In this document: piece by piece, positions 1-10,664 of the stretch
How the letters are laid out: the number at the start of each line of letters is the position of its first letter
Numbering within the stretch: the stretch's first letter is position 1
Assembly (NCBI GenBank): GCA_949128115.1
Contig: OX421967.1
Coordinates: 61,206,855-61,270,854 of the forward strand
DNA: 64,000 nucleotides
Origin: Anaspis maculata
Taxonomy: Eukaryota; Arthropoda; Insecta; Coleoptera; Scraptiidae
Direction of reading: 5' to 3'
The notes under the pieces: model-generated
What the model saw: only the letters and a program-made list of their open reading frames with translations
Databases searched by the model: none
What the model was told of the DNA's origin: nothing
Made by a program: the position numbers and the translations under genes

Positions 1-1892
1 ACAATTGTGTCTTTTTCTCTCGATATTCCTGTTCGTTTGTCAGATGTTGCGTTTGGAACAAGTAGCTGCCAACTCCAAAAGTGGTGATCGATCGTTTTGA
101 AAGTCACGTGGGTTGAAGCCTGAAGTCACGTGAGTTGAAGCCTGAAGTCACGTGGGTCAAAACCCGAAGTCACGTGGGATGAAACCTGAACTTTTTGGAT
201 AACAATTGTGTCTTTTTTTTTCGATATTCGTGTTCGTTTGTCAGATGTTGCGTTTGGAACAAGTAGCTGCCAACTCCGAAAGTGGTGATCGATCGTTTTG
301 AAAGTCACGTGAGTTGAAGCCTGAAGTCACGTGGGTTAAAGCCTGGAGTCACGTGGGTCAAAACCTGAAGTCACGTGAGTTGAAACCTGAACTTTTTGGA
401 TAACAATTGTGTCTTTTTTTTCGATATTCGTGTTCGTTTGTCAGATGTTGCGTTTGGAACAAGTAGCTGCCAACTCCAAATGTGGTGATCGATCGTTTTG
501 AAAGTCACGTGGGTTGAAGCCTGGAGTCACGTGGGTTGAAGCCTGAAGTCACGTGGGTTGAAACCTGAACTTTTTGGATAACAATTGTGTCTTTTTTTCT
601 CGATATTCCTGTTCGTTTGTCAGATGTTGCGTTTGGAACAAGTAGCTGCCAACTCCAAAAGTGGTGATCGATCGTTTTGAAAGTCACGTGGGTTGAAGCC
701 TGAAGTCACGTGAGTTGAAGCCTGAAGTCACGTGGGTCAAAACCTGAAGTCACGTGGGTTGAAACCTGAACTTTTTGGATAACAATTGTGTCTTTTTTTT
801 CCGATATTCGTGTTCGTTTTTCAGATGTTGCGTTTGGAACAAGTAACTGCCAACTCCGAAAGTGGTGATCGATCGTTTTGAAAGTCACGTGGGTTGAAGC
901 CTTAAGTCACGTATGTTGAAGCCTGAAGTCACGTGGGTCAAAACCTGAAGTCACGTGGGTTGAAACCTGAACTTTTTGGATAACAATTGTGTCTTTTTTT
1001 TTCGATATTCGTGTTCGTTTGTCAGATGTTGCGTTTGGAACAAGTAGCTGCCAACTCCTAAAGTGGTGATCGATCGTTTTGAAAGTCACGTGGGTTGAAG
1101 CCTGGAGTCACGTGGGTTGAAGCCTGAAGTCACGTGGGTCAAAACCTGAAGTCACGTGGGTTGAAACCTGAACTTTTTGGATAACAATTGTGTCTTTTTT
1201 TTCGATATTCGTGTTCGTTTGTCAGATGTTGCGTTTGGAACAAGTAGCTGCCAACTCCAAAAGTGGTGATCGATCGTTTTGAAGGTCACGTGGGTTGAAG
1301 CCTGAAGTCACGTGGGTTGAAGCCTGAAGTCACGTGGGTCAAAACCTGAAGTCACGTGGGTTGAAACCTGAACTTTTTGGATAACAATTGTGTCTTTTTT
1401 TCTCGATATTCGTGTTCGTTTGTCAGATGTTGCGTTTGGAACAAGTAGCTGCCAACTCCAAAAGTGGTGATCGATCGTTTTGAAAGTCACGTGGGTTGAA
1501 GCCTGAAGTCACGTGAGTTGAAGCCTTAAGTCACGTGGGTCAAAACCTGAAGTCACGTGGGTTGAAACCTGAACTTTTTGGATAACAATTGTGTCTTTTT
1601 ATTTCGATATTCGTGTTCGTTTGTCAGATGTTGCGTTTGGAACAAGTAGCTGCCAACTCCAAAAAGGGTGATCGATGGTTTTGAAAGTCACGTGGGTTGA
1701 AGCCTGAAGTCACGTGGGTTGAAGCCTGAAGTCACGTGGGTCAAAACCTGAAGTCACGTGGGTTGAAACCTGAACTTTTTGGATAACAATTGTGTCTTTT
1801 TTTTTCGATATTTGTGTTCGTTTGTCAGATGTTGCGTTTGGAACAAGTAGCTGCCAACTCCAAAAGTGGTGATCGATGGTTTTGAAAGTCAC
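1..1892 (+). repeat. Array segment 1: left edge
   Basis: About ten units, mostly 201 bp, starting inside a core. Units at about 505-890 match about 49,925-50,308 at an offset of 49,420 with some differences; both include the rare AAGTAACTGCC (843 and 50,263) and a CACGTGAGTTG subrepeat. The unit at about 1,590 has an odd T-tract (TTTTTATTTCG) and AAAAAGGGTG. There is no gene here. Confidence 0.8.
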
Positions 1893-4395
1893 GTGGGTTG
1901 AAGCCTGAAGTCACGTGGGTTGAAGCCTGAAGTCACGTGGGTCAAAACCTGAAGTCACGTGGGTTGAAACCTGAACTTTTTGGATAACAAATGTGTCTTT
2001 TTTTTTCGATATTCGTGTTCGTTTGTCAGATGTTGCGTTTGGAACAAGTAGCTGCCAACTCCAAAAGTGGTGATCGATCGATTTGAAAGTCACGTGGGTT
2101 GAAGCCTGGAGTCACGTGGGTTGAAGCCTGAAGTCACGTGGGTTGAAACCTGAAGTCACGTGGGTTGAAACCTGAACTTTTTGGATAACAATTGTGTCTT
2201 TTTTTCTCGATATTCCTGTTCGTTTGTCAGATGTTGCGTTTGGAACAAGTAGCTGCCAACTCCAAAAGTGGTGATCGATCGTTTTGAAAGTCACGTGGGT
2301 TGAAGCCTGGAGTCACGTGGGTTGAAGCCTGAAGTCACGTGGGTTGAAACCTGAACTTCTTGGATAACAATTGTGTCTTTTTTTTTCGATATTTGTGTTC
2401 GTTTGTCAGATGTCGCGTTTGGAACAAGTAGCTGCCAACTCCAAAAGTGGTGATCGATCGTTTTGAAAGTCACGTGGGTTGAAGCCTGAAGTCACGTGGG
2501 TTAAAGCCCGAAGTCACGTGGGTCAAAACCTGAAGTCACGTGGGTTGAATCCTGAACTTTTTGGATAACAATTGTGTCTTTTTTTTTCGATATTCGTGTT
2601 CGTTTGTCAGATGTTGCGTTTGGAACAAGTAGCTGCCAACTCCAAAAGTGGTGATCGATCGTTCTGAAAGTCACGTGGGTTGAAGCCTGGAGTCACGTGG
2701 TTAGAAGCCTGAAGTCACGTGGGTTGAAACCTGAACTTTTTGGATAACAATTGTGTCTTTTTTTTTCGATATTCGTGTTCGTTTGTCAGATGTTGCGTTT
2801 GGAACAAGTAGCTGCCAACTCCGAAAGTGGTGATCGATCGTTTTGGAAGTCACGTGGGTTGAAGCCTGAAGTCACGTGGGTTGAAGCCTGAAGTCACGTG
2901 GGTCAAAACCTGAAGTCACGTGGGTTGAAACCTGAACTTTTTGGATAACAATTGTGTTTTTTTTTTTCGATATTCGTGTTCGTTTGTCAGATGTTGCGTT
3001 TGGAACAAGTAGCTGCCAACTCCAAAAGTGGTGATCGATCGTTTCGAAAGTCACGTGGGTTGAAGCCTGGAGTCACGTGGGTTGGAGCCTGAAGTCACGT
3101 GGGTCAAAACCTGAAGTCACGTGGGTTGAAACCTGAACTTTTTGGATAACAATTGTGTCTTTTTTTTTCGATATTCGTGTTCGTTTGTCAGATGTTGCGT
3201 TTGGAACAAGTAGCTGCCAACTCCAAAAGTGGTGATCGATCGTTTTGAAAGTCACGTGGGTTGAAGCCTGAAGTCACGTGGGTTGAAGCCTGAAGTCACG
3301 TGGGTCAAAACCTGAAGTCACGTGGGTTGAAACCTGAACTTTTTGGATAACAATTGTGACTTTTTTTTTCGATATTCGTGTTCGTTTGTCAGATGTTGCG
3401 TTTGGGACAAGTAGCTGCCAACTCCAAAAGTGGTGATCGATCGTTTTGAAAGTCACGTGGGTTGAAGCCTGGAGTCACGTGGGTTGAAGCCTGAAGTCAC
3501 GTGGGTTGAAACCTGAACTTTTTGGATAACAATTGTGTCTTTTTTTCTCGATATTCCTGTTCGTTTGTCAGATGTTGCGTTTGGAACAAGTAGCTGCCAA
3601 CTCCAAAAGTGGTGATCGATCGTTTTGAAAGTCACGTGGGTTGAAGCCTGGAGTCACGTGGGTTGAAGTCTGAAGTCACGTGGGTTGAAACCTGAACTTT
3701 TTGGATAACAATTGTGTCTTTTTTTTTCGATATTCGTGTTCGTTTGTCAGATGTCGCGTTTGGAACAAGTAGCTGCCAACTCCAAAAGTGGTGATCGATC
3801 GTTTTGAAAGTCACGTGGGTTGAAGCCTGAAGTCACGTGGGTTGAAGCCTAAAGTCACGTGGGTCAAAACCTGAAGTCACGTGGGTTGAAACCTGAACTT
3901 TTTGGATAACAATTGTGTCTTTTTTCTTCGATATTCGTGTTCGTTTGTCAGATGTTGCGTTTGGAACAAGTAGCTGCCAACCCCGAAAGTGGTGATCGAT
4001 CGTTTTGAAAGTCACGTGGGTTGAAGCCTGAAGTCACGTGGGTTAAAGCCTGAAGTCACGTGGGTCAAAACCTGAAGTCACGTGGGTTGAAACCTGAACT
4101 TTTTGGATAACAATTGTGTCTTTTTTTTTCGATATTCGTGTTCGTTTGTCAGATGTTGCGTTTGGAACAAGTAGCTGCCAACTCCAAAAGTGGTGATCGA
4201 TCGTTTTGAAAGTCACGTGGGTTGAAGCCTGGAGTCACGTGGGTTGAAGCCTGAAGTCACGTGAGTTGAAACCTGAACTTTTTGGATAACAATTGTGTTT
4301 TTTTTTCTCGATATTCCTGTTCGTTTGTCAGATATTGCGTTTGGAACAAGTAGCTGCCAACTCCAGAAGTGGTGATCGATCGTTTTGAAAGTCAC
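1893..4395 (+). repeat. Higher-order block A, copy 1
   Basis: This run of units recurs at 8,862-11,364 (offset 6,969), again near 21,678-24,180, and from 28,739. The diagnostic variant AACAAATGTG sits at 1,986, 8,955, 21,771 and 28,832. Other shared markers are the four-subrepeat unit with doubled S4 (about 2,110-2,170), GTGACTTTTT with GGGACAAG (about 3,357-3,412) and ACCCCGAAAG (about 3,980). The last unit (4,213-4,395) is hybrid: its left part is block-A type and its right part is the GATATTGCG type. Confidence 0.85.
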
Positions 4396-6073
4396 GTGGG
4401 TTGAAGCCTGAAGTCACGTGGGTTGAAGCCTGAAGTCACGTGGGTCAAAACCTGAAGTCACGTGGGTTGAAACCCGAACTTTTTGGATAACAATTGTGTC
4501 TTTTTTTCTCGATATTCGTGTTCGTTTGTCAGATGTTGCGTTTGGAACAAGTAGCTGCCAACTCCAAAAATGGTGATCGATCGTTTTGAAAGTCACGTGG
4601 GTTGAAGCCTGGAGTCACGTGGGTTGAAGCCTGAAGTCACGTGGGTTGAAACCTGAACTTTTTGGATAACAATTGTGTCTTTTTTTTTCGATATTCGTGT
4701 TCGTTTGTCATATGTCGCGTTTGGAACAAGTAGCTGCCAACTCCAAAAGTGGTGATTGATCGTTATGAAAGTCACGTGGGTTGAAGCCTGAAGTCACGTG
4801 GGTTGAAGCCTGAAGTCACGTGGGTCAAAACCTGGAGTCACGTGGGTTGAAACCTGAACTTTTTGGATAACAATTGTGTCTTTTTTTTCGATATTCGTGT
4901 TCGTTTGTCAGATGTTGCGTTTGGAACAAGTAGCTGCCAACTCCAAAAGTGATGATCGATCGTTTTGAAAGTCACGTGGGTTGAAGCCTGGAGTCACGTG
5001 GGTTGGAGCCTAAAGTCACGTGGGTTGAAACCTGAACTTTTTGGATAACAATTGTGTCTTTTTTTCTCGATATTCCTGTTCGTTTGTCAGATGTTGCGTT
5101 TGGAACAAGTAGCTGCCAACTCCAAAAGTGGTGATCGATCGTTCTGAAAGTCACGTGGGTTGAAGCCTGGAGTTACGTGGGTTGAAGCCTGAAGTCACGT
5201 GGGTTGAAACCTGAACTTCTTGGATAACAATTGTGTCTTTTTTTTTTTCGATATTCGTGTTCGTTTGTCAGATGTCGCGTTTGGAACAAGTAGCTGCCAA
5301 CTCCAAAAGTGGTGATCGATCGTTTTGAAAGTCACGTGGGTTGAAGCCTGAAGTCACGTGGGTTGAAGCCTGAAGTCACGTGGGTCAAAACCTGAAGTCA
5401 CGTGGGTTAAAACCTGAACTTTCTGGATAACAATTGTGTCTTTTTTTTTCGATATTCGTGTTCGTTTGTCAGATGTTGCGTTTGGAACAAGTAGCTGCCA
5501 ACTGCAAAAGTGGTGATCGATCGTTTTGAAAGTCACGTGGGTTGAAGCCTGGAGTCACGTGGGTTAAAGCCTGAAGTCACGTGGGTTGAAACCTGAACTT
5601 TTTGGATAACAATTGTGTCTTTTTTTTTCGATATTTGTGTTCGTTTGTCAGATGTTGCGTTCGGAACAAGTAGCTGCCAACTCCGAAAGTGGTGATCGAT
5701 CGTTTTGAAAGTCACGTGGGTTGAAGCCTGAAGTCACGTGGGTCAAAACCTGAAGTCACGTGGGTTGAAACCTGAACTTTTTGGATAACAATTGTGTCTT
5801 TTTTTTTCGATATTCGTGTTCGTTTGTCAGATGTTGCGTTTGGAACAAGTAGCTGCCAACTCCAAAAGTGGTGATCGATCGTTTTGAAAGTCACGTGGGT
5901 TGAAGCCTGGAGTCACGTGGGTTGAATCCTGAAGTCACGTGGGTTGAAACCTGAACTTTTTGGATAACAATTGTGTCTTTTTTTCTCGATATTCCTGTTC
6001 GTTTGTCAGATGTTGCGTTTGGAACAAGTAGCTGCCAACTCCAAAAGTGGTGATCGATCGTTTTGAAAGTCAC
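4396..6073 (+). repeat. Higher-order block B, partial copy
   Basis: Matches about 13,950-15,626 at offset 9,553-9,554 (and, through that copy, about 18.5-20.2, 25.0-26.7 and 35.8-37.5 kb). Shared markers are AAAAATGGTG (about 4,565), CGTTATGAAAG (about 4,762), GTGATGATCG (about 4,949), GAGTTACGTG (about 5,171), TTTCTGGATAAC (about 5,421) and GCGTTCGG (about 5,658). Confidence 0.82.
5597..5775 (+). repeat. 179-bp monomer, S3-containing type
   Basis: Three subrepeats, but here S3 (GGGTCAAAACC) is kept and one S1/S2 copy is missing. It has the same length as the S3-less class but a different origin, so length alone does not define the class. The core shows the GCGTTCGG variant at its centre. 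Similar units occur near 7,975, 15,290, 26,325 and 40,970. Confidence 0.86.
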
Positions 6074-7391
6074 GTGGGTTGAAGCCTGGAGTCACGTGGG
6101 TTGAAGCCTGAAGTCACGTGGGTTGAAACCTGAACTTCTTGGATAACAATTGTGTCTTTTTTTTCGATATTCGTGTTCGTTTGTCAGATGTCGCGTTTGG
6201 AACAAGTAGCTGCCAACTCCAAAAGTGGTGATCGATCGTTTTGAAAGTCACGTGGGTTGAAGCCTGAAGTCACGTGAGTTGAAGCCTGAAGTCACGTGGG
6301 TCAAAACCTGAAGTCACGTGGGTTGAAACCTGAACTTTTTGGATAACAATTGTGTCTTTTTTTTTCGATATTCGTGTTCGTTTGTCAGATGTTGCGTTTG
6401 GAACAAGTAGCTGCCAACTCCGAATGTGGTGATCGATCGTTTTGAAAGTCACGTGGGTTGAAGCCTGAAGTCACGTGGGTCAAAACCTGAAGTCACGTGG
6501 GTTGAAACCTGAACTTTTTGGATAACAATTGTGTCTTTTTTCTTCGATATTCGTGTTCGTTTGTCAGATGTTGCGTTTGGAACAAGTAGCTGCCAACTCC
6601 AAAAGTGGTGATCGATCGTTTTGAAAGTCACGTGGGTTGAAGCCTGGAGTCACGTGGGTTGAAGCCAGAAGTCGCGTGGGTCAAAACCTGAAGTCACGTG
6701 GGTTGAAACCTGAACTTTTTGGATAACAATTGTGTCTTTTTTTTTCGATATTCGTGTTCGTTTGTAAGATGTTGCGTTTGGAACAAGTAGCTGCCAACTC
6801 CAAAAGTGGTGATCGATCGTTTTGAAAGTCACGTGGGTTAAAGCCTGAAGTCACGTGGGTTGAAGCCTGAAGTCACGTGGGTCAAAACCTGAAGTCACGT
6901 GGGTTGAAACCTGAACTTTTTGGATAACAATTGTGTCTTTTTTTTTCGATATTCGTGTTCGTTTGTCAGATGTTGCGTTTGGAACAAGTAGCTGCCAACT
7001 CCAAAAGTGGTGATCGATCGTTTCGAAAGTCACGTGGGTTGAAGCCTGGAGTCACGAGGGTTGAAGCCTGAAGTCACGTGGGTTGAAACCTGAACTTTTT
7101 GGATAACAATTGTGTCTTTTTTTCTCGATATTCCTGTTCGTTTGTCAGATGTTGCGTTTGGAACAAGTAGCTGCCAACTCCAAAAGTGGTGATCGATCGT
7201 TTTGAAAGTCACGTGGGTTGAAGCCTGGAGTCACGTGGGTTGAAGCTTGAAGTCACGTGGGTTGAAACCTGAACTTTTTGGATAACAATTGTGTCTTTTT
7301 TTTTCGATATTCGTGTTCGTTTGTCAGATGTCGCGTTTGGAACAAGTAGCTGCCAACTCCAAAAGTGTTGATCGATCGTTTTGAAAGTCAC
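6074..7391 (+). repeat. Block B/C junction with hybrid unit
   Basis: The unit at 6,270-6,452 combines the left part of the unit equivalent to 15,824 (GTGAGTTGAAGCC plus S3) with the right part of the unit equivalent to 16,003 (CCGAATGTGG), so exactly 179 bp is missing relative to that copy. From about 6,449 to 7,391 the sequence matches 38,612-39,554 at offset 32,163, including the rare GTTTGTAAGATG (6,762; 38,925), GTCGCGTGG and CACGAGGG variants. This segment links the two halves of the window. Confidence 0.82.
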
Positions 7392-8214
7392 GTGGGTTGA
7401 AGCCTGAAGTCACGTGGGTCAAAACCTGAAGTCACGTGGGTTGAAACCTGAACTTTTTGGATAACAATTGTGTCTTTTTTTTTCGATATTCGTGTTCGTT
7501 TGTCAGATGTTGCGTTTGGAACAAGTAGCTGCCAACTGCAAAAGTGGTGATCGATCGTTTCGAAAGTCACGTGGGTTGAAGCCTGAAGTCACGTGGGTTG
7601 AAGCCTGAAGTCACGTGGGTCAAAACCTGAAGTCACGTGGGTTAAAACCTGAACTTTCTGGATAACAATTGTGTCTTTTTTTTTTCGATATTCGTGTTCG
7701 TTTGTCAGATGTTGCGTTTGGAACAAGTAGCTGCCAACTCCAAAAGTGGTGATCGATCGTTTTGAAAGTCACGTGGGTTGAAGCCTGGAGTCACGTGGGT
7801 TAAAGCCTGAAGTCACGTGGGTTGAAACCTGAACTTTTTGGATAACAATTGTGTCTTTTTTTTTCCGATATTTGTGTTCGTTTGTCAGATGTTGCGTTCG
7901 GAACAAGTAGCTGCCAACTCCGAAAGTGGTGATCGATCGTTTTGAAAGTCACGTGGGTTGAAGCCTGAAGTCACGTGGGTCAAAACCTGAAGTCACGTGG
8001 GTTGAAACCTGAACTTTTTGGATAACAATTGTGTCTTTTTTTTTTCGATATTCGTGTTCGATTGTCAGATGTTGCGTTCGGAACAAGTAGCTGCCAACTC
8101 CAAAAGTGGTGATCGATCGTTTTGAAAGTCACGTGGGTTGAAGCCTGAAGTCACGTGGGTTGAAGCCTGAAGTCACGTGGGTCAAAACCTGAAGTCACGT
8201 GGGTTAAAACCTGA

Positions 8215-8362
8215 ACTTTCTGGATAACAATTGTGTCTTTTTTTTTCGATATTTGTGTTCGTTTGTCAGATGTTGCGTTTGGAACAAGTAGCTGCCAACT
8301 CCAAAAGTGGTGATCGATGGTTTTGAAACCTAAAACCTGAAGTCACGTGGGTTGAAACCTGA
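8215..8362 (+). repeat. 148-bp truncated monomer
   Basis: The core ends in GATGGTTTTGAAA and runs directly into CCTAAAACCTGA at about 8,328, with only one complete CACGTG subrepeat (S4) left. The length does not fit 113 + 22n, so this is a true deletion (53 bp less than a 201-bp unit) whose breakpoint is out of 22-bp register. It makes an excellent lineage marker. Confidence 0.9.
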
Positions 8363-10105
8363 ACTTTTTGGATAACAATTGTGTCTTTTTTTTTCGATAT
8401 TTGTGTTCGTTTGTCAGATGTTGCGTTTGGAACAAGTAGCTGCCAACTCCAAAAGTGGTGATCGATGGTTTTGAAAGTCACGTGGGTTGAAGCCTGAAGT
8501 CACGTGGGTTGAAGCCTGAAGTCACGTGGGTCAAAACCTGAAGTCACGTGGGTTGAAACCTGAACTTTTTGGATAACAATTGTGTCTTTTTTTTTCGATA
8601 TTCGTGTTCGTTTGTCAGATGTTGCGTTGGGAACAAGTAGCTGCCAACTCCAAAAGTGGTGATCGATCGTTTTGAAAGTCACGTGGGTTGAAGCTTGGAG
8701 TCACGTGAGTTAAAGCCTGAAGTCACGTGGGTTGAAACCTGAACTTTTTGGATAACAGTTGTGTCTTTTTTTTTCGATATTCGTGTTCGTTTGTCAGATG
8801 TCGCGTTTGGAACAAGTAGCTGCCAACTCCAAAAGTGGTGATCGATCGTTTTGAAAGTCACGTGGGTTGAAGCCTGAAGTCACGTGGGTTGAAGCCTGAA
8901 GTCACGTGGGTCAAAACCTGAAGTCACGTGGGTTGAAACCTGAACTTTTTGGATAACAAATGTGTCTTTTTTTTTCGATATTCGTGTTCGTTTGTCAGAT
9001 GTTGCGTTTGGAACAAGTAGCTGCCAACTCCAAAAGTGGTGATCGATCGATTTGAAAGTCACGTGGGTTGAAGCCTGGAGTCACGTGGGTTGAAGCCTGA
9101 AGTCACGTGGGTTGAAACCTGAAGTCACGTGGGTTGAAACCTGAACTTTTTGGATAACAATTGTGTCTTTTTTTCTCGATATTCCTGTTCGTTTGTCAGA
9201 TGTTGCGTTTGGAACAAGTAGCTGCCAACTCCAAAAGTGGTGATCGATCGTTTTGAAAGTCACGTGGGTTGAAGCCTGGAGTCACGTGGGTTGAAGCCTG
9301 AAGTCACGTGGGTTGAAACCTGAACTTCTTGGATAACAATTGTGTCTTTTTTTTTCGATATTTGTGTTCGTTTGTCAGATGTCGCGTTTGGAACAAGTAG
9401 CTGCCAACTCCAAAAGTGGTGATCGATCGTTTTGAAAGTCACGTGGGTTGAAGCCTGAAGTCACGTGGGTTAAAGCACGAAGTCACGTGGGTCAAAACCT
9501 GAAGTCACGTGGGTTGAATCCTGAACTTTTTGGATAACAATTGTGTCTTTTTTTTTCGATATTCGTGTTCGTTTGTCAGATGTTGCGTTTGGAACAAGTA
9601 GCTGCCAACTCCAAAAGTGGTGATCGATCGTTCTGAAAGTCACGTGGGTTGAAGCCTGGAGTCACGTGGGTTGAAGCCTGAAGTCACGTGGGTTGAAACC
9701 TGAACTTTTTGGATAACAATTGTGTCTTTTTTTTTCGATATTCGTGTTCGTTTGTCAGATGTTGCGTTTGGAACAAGTAGCTGCCAACTCCGAAAGTGGT
9801 GATCGATCGTTTTGGAAGTCACGTGGGTTGAAGCCTGAAGTCACGTGGGTTGAAGCCTGAAGTCACGTGGGTCAAAACCTGAAGTCACGTGGGTTGAAAC
9901 CTGAACTTTTTGGATAACAATTGTGTTTTTTTTTTTCGATATTCGTGTTCGTTTGTCAGATGTTGCGTTTGGAACAAGTAGCTGCCAACTCCAAAAGTGG
10001 TGATCGATCGTTTTGAAAGTCACGTGGGTTGAAGCCTGGAGTCACGTGGGTTGAAGCCTGAAGTCACGTGGGTCAAAACCTGAAGTCACGTGGGTTGAAA
10101 CCTGA

Positions 10106-10218
10106 ACTTTTTGGATAACAATTGTGTCTTTTTTTTTCGATATTCGTGTTCGTTTGTCAGATGTTGCGTTTGGAACAAGTAGCTGCCAACTCCAAAAGTG
10201 GTGATCGATCGTTTTGAA
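10106..10218 (+). repeat. 113-bp AT-rich monomer core
   Basis: Non-repetitive part of the monomer, present once per unit throughout the array. It holds an MfeI-type CAATTG palindrome, the T-tract, GATATTCGTGTTCG, and near its right end GATCGATC, an 8-bp palindrome. Hand count gives 42 G+C of 113 bases. Most diagnostic variants that separate unit families lie here: CTCGATATTCCTG instead of TTCGATATTCGTG, GATGTCGCG instead of GATGTTGCG, GATATTGCG, GCGTTCGG, ACTCCTAAAG, ACCCCGAAAG, ACTGCAAAAG, CCGAATGTGG. Confidence 0.92.
10129..10137 (+). other. Core T-tract (T9 in the reference unit)
   Basis: Homopolymer following GTGTC in every core. T9 is the commonest; T8 and T10 occur, as do interrupted forms (T then CTTCG, CTCG, CCTCG or CCG). 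On the minus strand T9 encodes Lys-Lys-Lys in the spurious frames. Units with T8 or T10 lose that frame, which shows there is no selection to keep it. Rigid dA:dT tracts disfavour nucleosomes in general; any such role here is inference. Confidence 0.8.
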
Positions 10219-10306
10219 AGTCACGTGGGTTGAAGCCTGAAGTCACGTGGGTTGAAGCCTGAAGTCACGTGGGTCAAAACCTGAAGTCACGTGGGTTGAA
10301 ACCTGA
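10219..10306 (+). repeat. 22-bp CACGTG minisatellite block (four copies)
   Basis: Four contiguous 22-bp repeats with CACGTG spaced exactly 22 bp apart. This block is the length-variable part of the monomer. Losing S3 gives one kind of 179-bp unit, losing one of S1/S2 gives another, and an extra S4-like copy gives 223 bp. Position-specific sequence (TCAAAACC in S3, TTGAAACC in S4) shows that the order is inherited with the unit and not reshuffled freely. Confidence 0.92.
10222..10227. promoter_or_regulatory. CACGTG palindrome (E-box/G-box; CDEI-like), representative
   Basis: One representative of roughly 1,200 copies in the window, one per 22-bp subrepeat. The context GTCACGTG matches the yeast CDEI/Cbf1 octamer RTCACRTG and the E-box/G-box core bound by animal bHLH-ZIP (USF, TFE, Myc/Max type) and plant bHLH/bZIP proteins. 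The motif is visible directly; binding in this organism is not shown. It is mostly intact. Variants seen include CACTTG (near 10,828), CGCGTG (near 6,672), CACGAG (near 18,304) and CACGTA (near 17,727). Confidence 0.35.
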
Positions 10307-10485
10307 ACTTTTTGGATAACAATTGTGACTTTTTTTTTCGATATTCGTGTTCGTTTGTCAGATGTTGCGTTTGGGACAAGTAGCTGCCAACTCCAAAAGT
10401 GGTGATCGATCGTTTTGAAAGTCACGTGGGTTGAAGCCTGGAGTCACGTGGGTTGAAGCCTGAAGTCACGTGGGTTGAAACCTGA

Positions 10486-10664
10486 ACTTTTTGGATAACA
10501 ATTGTGTCTTTTTTTCTCGATATTCCTGTTCGTTTGTCAGATGTTGCGTTTGGAACAAGTAGCTGCCAACTCCAAAAGTGGTGATCGATCGTTTTGAAAG
10601 TCACGTGGGTTGAAGCCTGGAGTCACGTGGGTTGAAGTCTGAAGTCACGTGGGTTGAAACCTGA
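10486..10664 (+). repeat. 179-bp monomer, S3-less type with CTCG/CCTG core
   Basis: Three subrepeats, order S1-S2-S4; the GGGTCAAAACC subrepeat is missing. The core carries T7 then CTCGATATTCCTG. These two core changes travel together and nearly always occur in S3-less 179-bp units, so this is a stable monomer subfamily. It recurs throughout, for example near 3,540, 15,530, 27,890 and 41,210. Confidence 0.88.

Larger units (their letters stand above)
10106..10306 (+). repeat. Reference 201-bp monomer (n=4)
   Basis: A clean example of the most frequent form: core 10,106-10,218, then subrepeats S1 10,219-10,240, S2 10,241-10,262, S3 10,263-10,284 and S4 10,285-10,306. The four subrepeats differ by position. 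S1 and S2 read GGGTTGAAGCC after the CACGT, S3 reads GGGTCAAAACC, and S4 reads GGGTTGAAACC and leads into the next ACTTTTTGG. Counted by hand, the unit is about 45% GC with ten CpG. 201 is divisible by three, but the frames still close in every unit because CACGTGA supplies a stop. Confidence 0.93.

Noticed and set aside
10106..10218. CENP-B box
   Set aside because: TTCG occurs three times in the core but the required A and CGGG at the right spacing are absent on both strands.
10190..10220. Pol III B-box-like GATCGATCG with downstream T-tract as terminator
   Set aside because: The last base does not fit GWTCRANNC, no A box lies upstream at a sensible distance, and no small RNA fold is evident.
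10106..10306. Resemblance of GGATAACAATTGTG to the lac operator right half
   Set aside because: The eleven bases GGATAACAATT agree, but the rest of the operator symmetry is missing and the context is a eukaryotic satellite. Coincidence.
10219..10306. CRISPR-like short direct repeats
   Set aside because: The 22-bp repeats are contiguous with no unique spacers, and there are no cas genes.
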